64,000 bases of DNA from Owenia fusiformis (lineage: Eukaryota > Annelida > Polychaeta > Sabellida > Oweniidae): assembly GCA_903813345.2 (NCBI GenBank), contig CAIIXF020000006.1, positions 21,523,936-21,587,935 on the forward strand. Direction: 5' to 3'. How positions within the stretch are numbered: position 1 is the first letter of the stretch; the number at the start of each line of letters is the position of its first letter. The translations under genes and the position numbers were made by a program. Positions 26,601-38,600 of the stretch are shown here, piece after piece. The notes beneath the pieces were generated by a model. That model was not told where the DNA came from. It made no database searches and saw only the letters and a program-made list of their open reading frames with translations.

Positions 26601-29600
26601 AAAATCATGAAAATAGGCCTATTTTGAAAAATTTTGGTCTGAATTGTGAAAGTGAGAATTTTTCACACACTTATTTTGTATATACAGTGGATACTATATG
26701 TCAGATATTCATGTTCATGTGAAACATTACAATTGTATATATGGTCACAATGAGATCCAAATATGGTAAGCTATGAGAATGGATCATAAAATGGCTAAAG
26801 CAGTGATGGGTAAAAGAACCCTCTCTGAGACCCCTGACTCTTCTACTATCTTGTGAGAGAGACTTACATTCAATTTACTTGCTATGGTTGGCCATTCCTT
26901 GCCATTGTATTCCTGTACTAGACATGTCAGCCTCTCTTCCTCTTCTTTACTCCAAGGATCTTTGTTCACATCAACGTGGAGGTTGTGTTTCCACATAAGT
27001 TCACACTCTTTTGCATTATGAGAGCCATCAAGCTTTATAACATGGAAAACGTACATTTAATACATAACATTAAAAATAAAAATTCAGCTGAAAATATTTC
27101 CAACTCAAAAACTTTGAATTCTATATTTTTTGTATAATCTGCTAGACTCAAATGAGACTCAAATGTGAAGTATTTTATGACCCAAACCTAAAATTTAAAA
27201 AATATTCTAGTTGTATTTCATTTATTTTGCTTCCACCAATACTAGAATAACAAGTAATATTTTTTCAAAACTGAACAAAGCAAATCATTATTAATCATTT
27301 GTCGTACTTACATTGATTGTTGATATTTTCATCCAGTCAATTTTATTAGATTCTTCCCTTGTTCCAAGATAATCTCCTGGAGGGTTTTTCCTGTAAAGTA
27401 CACATGTCATAAATAGAATACTATGTGCCAACTGATATCAAGGTACTGTAACTGCGAAACCAATCCTGAACAGAAGTCCCCTTGTTCATTTAATCTTACT
27501 GAACACAGTACATCGATGAACTTGCATGAATGGAGTTCAATGTTCTGTTTTTTATAACTAAACCTGATTTATTAAATCACTTCATCCAAACCTAATTATT
27601 TTTGAAAATAAAAGCAAATTGTTTCATGACTAGAAGTTTGAGATAAAATTTTCAAAATACAAGATTAATACAATGGTAACTGACTTTAATCTGGCCATGT
27701 CTTTCTTTATATCTTCAATCCTAGCTCTGATTTCCTCTTTTAGGTCAGGCATGGCAGCCTTGCTCAGTTTCTCATGCTCAATCTCCATTCTACAAACATC
27801 AAATATGTTTTTCCTTTATATAAAAACATGGCATGAACACATCTTTGCATACCAGGGAATTAAACAAGAATTGTGGCTTATTCATGATTTATTAAATGCT
27901 GTATACTTGTAAATCAATCTTACTTATGTAATATGAAGTCTAAATGCACCAGCCTGTTGATATTAAATGGTTTCAATATAAGTCTAGCCATATAAGGTAC
28001 TATAAGGTTAATTATACTAACCTGGTCATATAGGGCAACAGCAAGGCTTGTAGTCTGTCTTGCTTTATAGCTTTAACTAGAATCTGCTTGTCCCTGTTCT
28101 TCCCTAGAATCATAATAAGGCAAGTACAGTGTTTACACTGTTTGTCAACTTAATTTGGGGGATTAACATGTAATTTGGCGAATTGGGCAAAATTGGTGAA
28201 CTTTTCACTTTGGCAAATTTATTAGCCTGAGGATAAATATCTGTGAAATTGGTGAATTTGACAGGAGTGGGCCAGAGTAGATAAAATTGAAAAAAATGAA
28301 AAGAGGAAGCCAATATGGCGTATAAAATTATTGTAATACAACATATAGAGGCATGTCATCAATATAAAGATGAATGAAATGATACTACTGCAAAAGGATA
28401 AATATATATGTTTTGAGTCCATACTTACATTTTGTACTACACTTCATATGGGGGTCGAGTTGGCCTTTTAACTGCTTCAACCTGGTGTCTTGGTTGGGAG
28501 GTGGATTCTGGAAATACATAACAAAAAGTCAATTTATGCCTCAGCCATATTTCATCTATGGCAATCAGATGGCAGATGCAGATGCACTTTCAAAAATCAA
28601 CAGAAATATGCAACATAAAGGGATAAGCAGCACAATGTAGTTTTTTTTTTAATATCAATTGTAAAGCAAATGTGATGGATGCTTTACTTTACATAAAACC
28701 TGTATCATAGAGCGGACACTCCTGAAGTATTCACTACAGATACACTAGGGTATTTTTTATATCTAAGTCATTGAATCATATGCTGGTAATGATGTTCAAT
28801 AGAAACAGTTGTTCAGATTTTCCTGTATATTCACAGGTAGGGATCTAACAGCGCTCTCCTGCAAAAACTTCTTTTATACCTATTTTTGAAAGAAAACTTT
28901 CTTTTGTTCACTAAATACAGACACTACTTTAGTGAATCAGTCAACTTACAAGTTTTAGTGATGAAAATAATGCTGTAATGTGATATCATTCACATCACAA
29001 AACACATTAAGGGTGTATCCAACTCTTAAAAATGAATAAGCTTCACTATTTATTTGAATAAATTGCAAAACATCTAAAAAACATGCATCCAATAAATCAT
29101 CAATATCAGGCTGCTGGAGCCTCCTAAAAAGATTCACATGAGTCCCCTTACATCCCCAACTTATAAACTATGTTAAAAATGAAAAAGCCTCCTTACCAAT
29201 GTGACATCTACCTTTATTTTCTTTTTTTTCCGGCACAAGTTTTTCTACTTTTGATATAATATTATGTATATTGTGTATAATGTAAACCAGAACAACGGCA
29301 ACGCCAAAGCGTAGCGAATCCCATCGAACATTTTTCAAAAGGGGCACCTTCTACCAAAAGTGTCATTAGACAGTGTGCCATGCTTATAATATTCACATAC
29401 CAAATATGAACAAAATCGCTCTGCTACTTTTCGAGTTATAGTAAAATACGTTAAAATGGTGGCCATTTTGAAAAATGGCCGCTTTCTACTAAAAGTCTCA
29501 TTAGACAGTGTGCCATGCTTATAGTATTCACATACCAAATATGAACAAAATCGCTCCGCTACTTTTCGAGTTATAGTAAAATACGTTAAAATGGTGGCCA

Positions 29601-32600
29601 TTTTGAAAAATGGCCGCCTTTCACCAAAAGTGTCATTAGACAGTGTGCCATGCTTATACGTATTCACGTACCAAATATGAACAAAATCGCTCCACTTCTT
29701 TTCGAGTTATAGTAAAATAAGTTAAAATGGCAGCCATTTTTCAAAATGTCCACCATTTTTCAAAATGGCCGCCTTCTACCAAAAGTGTCATTAGACAGTG
29801 TGCCATGCTTACAGTATTCACATACAGAATATGAACAAAATCGCTCCACTACTTTTCGTGTTAAAGTAAAATACGTTAAAATGGCGGCCATTTTGAAAAA
29901 TGTCCGCCATTTTTCAAAATGGCAACCTTCTACCAAAAGTGTCATTAGACAGTGTGCCATGCTTATAGTATTCACATACCAAATATGAACAAAATCGCTC
30001 CACTACTTTTCGAGTTACAGCAAAAATCGTAAAATAACGAGAAAAGGGCGCCATTTTTCAAGATGGCTGCCATGTGCTTTTTTAATATCTACATTTCTAG
30101 CTTTATTAATGTCCTATATAATTTTTTTTACATTTAAAACATATTGCTATTACAGTTTTACATATTGCACCTAAATTACTGTAAAATCGGCACTAAAATG
30201 GCCGCCATTTTTAAATGAGCGGCCATTTTGAAAATCAGCTTTCGAGCAGAACTTCTACCCCCATAGGGTATATGTATACAAAATATGAATAAAATCGGGC
30301 CAACGGTATTTGAGTTATTGCCCGGACGGACGGACGGACGTACGTACGGACGGACGGACGTACGTACGTACGGACGGACGGACGTACGGACGGACGGACG
30401 GACGGACGTACGTACGGACGTACGGACGGACGGACGGAGGCGTTCCCTATATCCCTCCGAACTTCGTTCGATGGGATAATTAAATAAATGGGCTATAAAA
30501 GCCGGAAAAAAATAGCAGCTGATATGGATTTGGGACACGGAATCAGGAATCAGTGGTTGTTCCCCTGTCCTACACAGGGAGTAATTCAATCATAAGATAA
30601 AAACTTATACAGCTGTGTATAATCATATTGACTTTTTAGGTTAACTTCCCTTATTGCAGGTTTTAGAGTAGCCAGATTTTATCTATGTAAAAAAAAGCTC
30701 AACGTAATAAAAATGAAAGGTTAAATTGGATCGCTCATGAAAACCTAATGCATGATATTGTGTTCTCCAATGTTAGCACGTTCAGAGGTCAACTGGTATA
30801 GTACGAGGCAGACCCACATTTTCACTGCATCACAGTGAAAGAAATGGCTGAGAGATTGTTGGAGAAAGCAGTGAGAATGAGGTACCAGGATGGAAATGTG
30901 CTGTTTTCCGGTCTCTGGCATCCTGATATGTTCACTGACAAACTAAGAAACCTAGAAATCTACAAAGATGATGTCTACTTCACTGGGTACATGCGATCAG
31001 GTGAGACCAGGGGGCACTTTTAAACCTACTTACTCACAAAATAAACCAATTTTAATACAATAGAACACCTTCCAATTTTATCACTGGTTTGATTTATCAA
31101 AAAATGTTTTACTTAAACATGTTTTACTACTGTGTGTCATTTCAAATCAATTTCTCGACTGGATGCATGGTAATCTTCAGTCTCAATTAGGTTTATGGTA
31201 ATCTTAAAAATCTGATCTGGGAATATTATAATCTTCAATTCTCAACTGGATGCATGGTAATCTTCAAATGCTAAACTGGATACGTCACGGTAATCTTCAA
31301 ATTCTCAACTGGGTGAATGGTAATCTTCAAATTCTCAACTGGGTGAATGGTAATCTTCAAATTCTCAACTGGGTATATGGTAATCTTCAAATTCTCAACT
31401 GGACACGTCACGGTAATCTTCAAATTCTCAACTGGGTATATGGTAATCTTCAAATTCTAAACTGGATATATGGTAATCTTCAAATTCTCAACTGGGTGAA
31501 TGGTAATCTTCAAATTCTCAACTGGATATGTCACAGTAATCTTCAAATTCTCAACTGGGTGAATGGTAATCTTCAAATTCTCAACTGGGTGAATGGTAAT
31601 CTTCAAATTCTCAACTGGATATGTCACAGTAATCTTCAAATTCTCAACTGGGTGAATGGTAATCTTCAAATTCTCAACTGGGTGAATGGTAATCTTCAAA
31701 TTCTCAACTGGGTGAATGGTAATCTTCAAATTCTCAACTGGGTGAATGGTAATCTTCAAATTCTCAACTGGGTGAATGGTAATCTTCAAATTCTCAACTG
31801 AGTGAATGGTAATCTTCAAATTCTCAACTGGATATGTCACAGTAATCTTCAAATTCTCAACTGGGTGAATGGTAATCTTCAAATTCTCAACTGGGTGAAT
31901 GGTAATCTTCAAATTCTCAACTGGGTGAATGGTAATCTTCAAATTCTCAACTGAGTGAATGGTAATCTTCAAATTCTCAACTGGTTGAATGGTAATCTTC
32001 AAATTCTCAACTGGGTGAATGGTAATCTTCAAATTCTCAACTTGGATTGATAATCGCCTAATTCTCAAATGGATGACAGGGTACATGGTAAACTAAGAAT
32101 TTTTAATTGTGTGTATAATTCCAAAAATATCATTGTTTTGTTTGCAATCATTTATAGTAAAATGTGATATGGTACAAAAGGTATAGGCAAAAAAAGGCAA
32201 AGTACTCCGTTACAGATGCCAAACGCTGAACGCTGACATATTATTAAAAAGCTGTTAACTTCAAAGACCTCTTTGATAGTGGCAAAAAAATTCTATGCTG
32301 CAGGAATTTTCTACTTTAATATTTTCAGGCACCTACATTGGTCTTGAAATGGTACAGTTGGTGCTTAACAATGCAGATGTAGAGTACATGAAGAGGAGGG
32401 AAAGTCCTAGAGTTTAAAGATGACAGACATAATTACCTCTCTTGCTTACCACCTTCGTTCGTTCGAATTTTCATCGGCTAGTTATCAAATACTACACTTC
32501 GATGGGATGTTTTAATTGACATAGGCATATTCCGTACACCTTTCTTTATCTTGTTGTGAAATGAAAAGCTATGATATTGGTTAACACGCCAGAAATGAAC

Positions 32601-35600
32601 ATAATATTATTCGAAGCGTATTTCGAAAATTTTGAAACCACCATTGATGACGTCATTTGTTTGTTGACTTTTGACCAATCAGCGACAATGTCATCTCAAT
32701 ACAGATTTACATTATAAGCGTATGTCATCTTTGAACCCTGGTGTTTCTCCCCCTCTGAGTACATGTATAGTACACCTATACACGAACGGCAGAGCCATCT
32801 TTTATTAGGCAGGGATGGTAATATTTTTGTAAGGTTGTAAAAGAAAAATATGATATGGAAAACAATTATTTTGTATTTTTGTATTTGCAGGGGTTTCATT
32901 AGCAGCAGGCAACAGGCAATTTTCATCGATTGTTTTCACAAAATTGCCTGTTGTTTTTGTGTTCTTTTCAACTTTTCTATGTTAATTTATGATTTCCATT
33001 AATTTTGCCTGTTGTTTTCATTTATTTAGCCTGTTGTGAGAAATTCTAGTGTAACCCCTGATATGCATGTCATTTCTGAACAAGTGATACCATGAGTCTG
33101 TAGAATATTTATAGGATATCCTATGATTTTGAGGAATATCATTTTTATCTACGAGGTGATATTGATATCTGCAAGAGAGAGCAAAGCGAACAAGTGCATA
33201 TGTCAATATCACCGAGTAGATTAAAATGATATTCTGAAAAAATCATAGGATGTTCTTATTATCCCACACTTACTAGTAGTGAACTAAATGTATAATATCA
33301 TTGAAAAATGAATTTCACGCCAAATTCAATTCTTTTCAATTTCAAAATAATTTATTTCAGTTTTCATTACAAAAATTACAACATTATACAGGCTATGACA
33401 CCCCAGGGGGTGTATAACTGCCCATAATTAAATTTACAATAAACATGATAAACTGTGAACATTTAAAGTGGTACATAGGTCAATACAATAATATAATATA
33501 ATACGAATACAATATACAAATATAATAATATGAGACGATAAAGAAATAAAATAAATGTTTTGGTTATTCTGTACTCAGGAGGTCAATTTTCAAACGAGAT
33601 AAATAGAGTCAATTTGGCGGGAAATCAACAAGGGTTTTCCGGAGTATAAAGTGATGACATCCTCCGGTCATTCATTTTGCCAATAGATATCAAATTTATT
33701 TTTTAATGTTATTATACATTTAGCACATTAAATGTAGGATAAAATAATATATCAAGTTAATAACAAGATAGTTAATGAATACTTAGATTACGCATCATTG
33801 TAAAAGTGAGAACACTGCAAAAATGTATATAACTTTGCAACTTTTATTTTGTGTTAGTTTCAGTATTTCATAAAACCTGAAATCTGTTTTGTCAAATATA
33901 TCAGTCAGTAGATATTGCTACTGTTGTAAGCTTTCATGCCATTGGAATTATACTGTAAAGTGTGTGTTTATAGTTTTTGTACCTTGGTTGACCAATAGGA
34001 AGCCACCTAGAATCTTCAAAACACACGGTCTCTATGAATATGCCCCTTATGGTATAAGACAGGGAAAATGTAAGGTAAGAACAAATTTAGTAATTAATTG
34101 GTTTTATGTGTGTTTTATGGGAGTGGTTAATTGTTGTTACGATTGTCAGAATTTGATGTAAACAAATCGGTTACTAGGAAGTAGAGTTGAATGTAGGTCA
34201 ACGCACATGCGCAGAAGAACACCATTTTCCTTTCATTTCTTGATACAAGGAGAAAGCAGGTTGTTATCTGAGTGAATCTCGCCCGCCATCCCTCCCCCAT
34301 TTACCACCCATGAATTATCCCCCAACTAGGGTGAGATCAAGAAATGGTAAGATAGTTATATATTAGTAAGATAGTGGTACATGAAGGTAAGCAACCAAAG
34401 ATGTACTGCCCGGCGTATCGCCCACCTGGGAATTCTAAATCGTCCTGTTTCGTCCAGTACAGTTGTGACGTGCATTAAAATGGCAGACGGAAAAAGATTT
34501 AAAAGTCTGAATTCCGATGAAAGGTTACGACATCTTGAGGGATGTGCATTCTAAAAACACCATTAAATCAACGGAAAAGTTTTGGAACATTTTCAAGTGT
34601 TATGTGGACAAAAAGATGTCAATAGATGTTAAATCTATAGATAAAATCGTTCTGGATGGAATTTTAGAGGATTTTTTTCTTGAACTGCAAACGAAGGATG
34701 GGGAATATTACAAGAATGCCAGTCTGCAAAGTATTCGTCATGGACCCAATAGGCATATACAAAGTCTACGCAATGATATAAATATCATCAACGACTCTGA
34801 ATTCACCAGATCAAAGACAGCTTATGTTGCTGTGAGAAAGCATTTGAAATCATTATTTAAAATATTATTTATTTCTTTGAAATGCATTTATTGATCGTAG
34901 CGAATGTAGCGCAATTTTTTAAAAAAAGTGTGTCCTTTGAAAAAAAAGTTTATCCCCTATTTCTAGCCTGTTATGAGGTATAACTTTATTTTAAAAGCAT
35001 TTTTTACCAAAACACCTTGAAGTTAATTATTCTTGCCGCGAATTTAAAACGGAAGTAAACGGACTGAATAAATGCATGTTCGTTCATTCGACAATGAATA
35101 CATTTTATTTCATGAATAACCTAATATTTGTTTCTGAATAGGAAAAACTGTGGCGTGTCATGGTTTCAAATCTAAAAATAAACAAAGTCGAAAAAATTCG
35201 AGAGAATCATGATTATTTGTAAATATTCAACATGTTGAGCCTTATTTATGATTCAAATAAAGGTGAGAGATCATAATTATTTGTTTTTGTTAGGTATCGT
35301 TGTAAACACATTATAGTATTGACCTAAAAAAATTTTGCGTCCAAAAAACGGAAATATTTTCAATTTTTGCGTCCTCCAAATCATTTTTGAGTCCTTAACA
35401 TGTACGGGACGCAGTTAATGCAAGCCCTGCGAATGTCTAGCAATGATATAATAAAACAAATATTTCATTCTATGTTCGGGCAATACCTTTTGCACTTTCA
35501 ATGATTTTTGCAGCATGTGTTTCCCTCGCCCTTCGGGCTGCGGGCAATACATGCTGCAAAAATCATTGAAAGATGAACAGGTATTGCTCTCAATAGAATG

Positions 35601-38600
35601 AAATATTTGCTTAATACTTTTATTTGAAATTGAATTTAAATACTGCATTTCATTAGCTTAAAAAGGCATTGATTTTTCAAAATGGTTGTGATATCAAAAA
35701 TTTACTGAATTATGTCGTCACATGAATGCACATGAATGCACGTGTATTCTCATTGTTTTGCTCTAGATTGTTGTACAGACAAGGAACCCCAAGTCAACAT
35801 ACTTGAGCTGGTATAAAGCATTAAAGGATAGCGCGTTTGTTTACTTCCCAGATCTAACATGGGAGGACTTCTTTGCTGCTGTCATCTCAGGAGAAAGCAA
35901 ACATTGTAAGTTTACAGTAGTCAATTCATAAATAAATCATTAAAGCTGAAACACCAAGAAATACCTTAAAATGCTCAGGGATTTCATTAGCAGCAGGCAA
36001 CAGGCAATTTTCATCGATTGTGTTCACTAAATCGCCTGTTGTATTTAGGGACTTTTCAACTTTTCCATGTTAAATTTATGATTTCCATTAATTTTTCCTG
36101 TTGTTTTCATTTACTTAGCCTGTTGTTTGAAATTCTAGTGAAACCCCTGATGCTGTAATTAATTCAAATTACCAAAGTTGGAAAATCCGTGAAATATCCC
36201 CAATTATCAGGGATATTACACTTCACATGAAATAACATAACAAAGTAATTATATATTATTTTAACTTGACAAACTTGCCTTAATAACTCTCTACCACCCG
36301 CCCCCTGTACGGTTTGCAACATTAAGTTCCCTTCATTCAAAAATTGCAAGGACAAAAAATAGCTTCACATTATTTTATGCAGGTATAGTATTTGATCCTT
36401 CATTAATTAGTGGTTCTGAGCTCCTGGTTTGACTTCTATCTAGCTTGGTGGAAACATAGGGATCATCTCGATGTTTACTTCCTCAACTATGAGGCAATGT
36501 TCAAGGTGAAATTATTTACTTTCTAACTGTGAGGCAAACTTTTAAATTTTACTATTATGAGGCAATATTTAAGGTGAATTTATTTACATATTCAACTATG
36601 AGGAAACTATGTACTTTCTCAGCGATGAGGCAATGTTCAAGTTGAAACTAAGTACTTTCTCAACTATGAGGCAATATTCAAAGTAAAACTATTTACCTTC
36701 TCAACCTTGAGGCAATATTTAAGGTGAAACTCTTTACTTATTCAACCATGATGCAATGTTCGAGGTGAAACTATTTACTTTCTCAACTATGAGGCAATGT
36801 TCAAAGTGAAACTATTTACTTTCTCAACTTAAACGTAGTTTCAAAATAGGTTATTACTTTCTAAACTATGAGGTAAATGAAATACTGATAACTCTCCAAC
36901 CAGCTTGCAGATCATTCTCTATTACAGGATGGTAGAAGAGTCGCGAAAGAGTTAGCAGATTTCTTTGGAAGAACTTTAACTGAAGAACAAATCGCAAAGA
37001 TATTGAAATATATAGATTTTGAGGAATGCAAAAAGAATCCAGCATTTTCAAATGTGTTCAAAAGTATGACAGCGATAAAATGCACACCAGGCCATATGCG
37101 TAAAGGTAAATTAGTACATGTATTAAGCGTACTCCTTATTTTTTCTTCAAAGCAATTGGGGTCATAAACAGAGAAGATTCCAGGGGTACCAGTAACTGGG
37201 AAAATTGGATTAGCTAATACTGTCATTAAGTTTGATTATCAATTCTGAGACATTAGGTCCATATAGTAATGTTGGCCAACTAAAGAGAAACTTTCAATTA
37301 ATTCATAGATGTTCAGTAACGTTTTGAAGAGTGACAGGCGGTCAACAGGAAATGTTATCCATTTTGTTTGTTGATGTAAAGCAATATGTATTCACCACTG
37401 ACCCTGTCTTTAAGATTCTCAAATGAATTATACATTAACAGCATTTCAAAGTAGTTCGTGTGTTTACTTTCAGGCAAAATAGATGACTGGAAGAATCACT
37501 TCACTGTGGCTGAAAGTGAACAATTTGACAAACTTTATGAAGAAAAAATGGAAGGATCAGGGTTTCCAGAACCTGTCTATGAATAGACATGTCATAAATA
37601 AAGACAGAACTATTTGAGTTGATATTATGTAATAAAGGACTTCAAGAAATTCATGACGCATATACAAGTAGATAAGGATACAATGCTTTGATGCCCATAA
37701 TCCATTAATAAGAAAATACAGGGTGTCCAAAATAACAGGACCGTAAGAAAGATGAATAACTGGGTCAATTTTGCATATTTTGCCTTGAAGTTTCAGAATT
37801 ATTTAGTTCATTCAATATGAATTATGTTGTGAAAGTTTGATAATTATTTGCCAGTTGAGTAAAAATCTGCAGTTACTTCCAAAACATGCCCTAAATGTGC
37901 ACCTCTTCTCTCTATGCCCAATTCAATCCGGCGAACAAAGTTGTTGATGATCTTCCTCCACACATATCTTTCTGAATGGACAAGTTTATTCCAAGAACAA
38001 TTGAAACTGGGGCTTACATCCTCCTGATGAAATGTTACAGCATCCATTGCATTCTGAACAATGCATTGCCTGGGTGGCAATGAGGAAACATGGAATCATC
38101 AGTCCTTTTTGGTTCGAAGGTGACTGGGGACGTGCTTTCACCATGAACAAGGACCAGTAAGTTCTCGCCAAGTTTTGGAGGTCACTAAGCACCAGAAGGG
38201 ACATCTAAGGAGATAAGCAGTGGTTTCAACAAGCCAATACCACCCTAACACTGCAAATGATATGCTGAAATGGTTTAGACAATGCTTTGGTGATCAGCTC
38301 ATCAGTCGCAGAACGCAAACCATATGGGCAGCTCATTCGTCAGATCTAAATTGCCCAGATTTTTATCTTTGGGGATTTCTCAAAGCCAATGAGTATACTG
38401 ACAAGGCCCCTAACATTCATAAGAGGGCAATAACTACCCCAATATATATCATCCACATTGTGTATAGGTTAGGGTCATTAACAACTTGGTTCACAGTAAA
38501 GTGAAACCTGTAAAGTGGAGCACCTCTAGAAGTGGATCACCTCTGCAAGTGGAACAGTTTTCAGAGTTCCAAGAGCAACTGACTCAATGTAAAATGAACC

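Noticed and set aside
29335-29988. Frames with [20 protein letters not shown] repeats
   Set aside because: They are translations of the tandem array inside the 29.3-kb element; the units are palindromic around GGCCATTTT and lack splice signals.
30176-30589. Arg/Thr/Asp and Arg/Ser/Val repeat frames
   Set aside because: They come from the GACG/TACG microsatellite.
30835-30843. Sulfotransferase start three codons upstream at 30835
   Set aside because: That codon is GTG; the first in-frame ATG is 30844.
31252-32041. CRISPR-like regular repeats
   Set aside because: Units are directly abutting with no unique spacers, in a eukaryotic intron.
31250-32086. Long open frames of [10 protein letters not shown] and [10 protein letters not shown] repeats
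   Set aside because: They are the two strands of a 30/33-bp minisatellite, with no homology, start context or splice logic.
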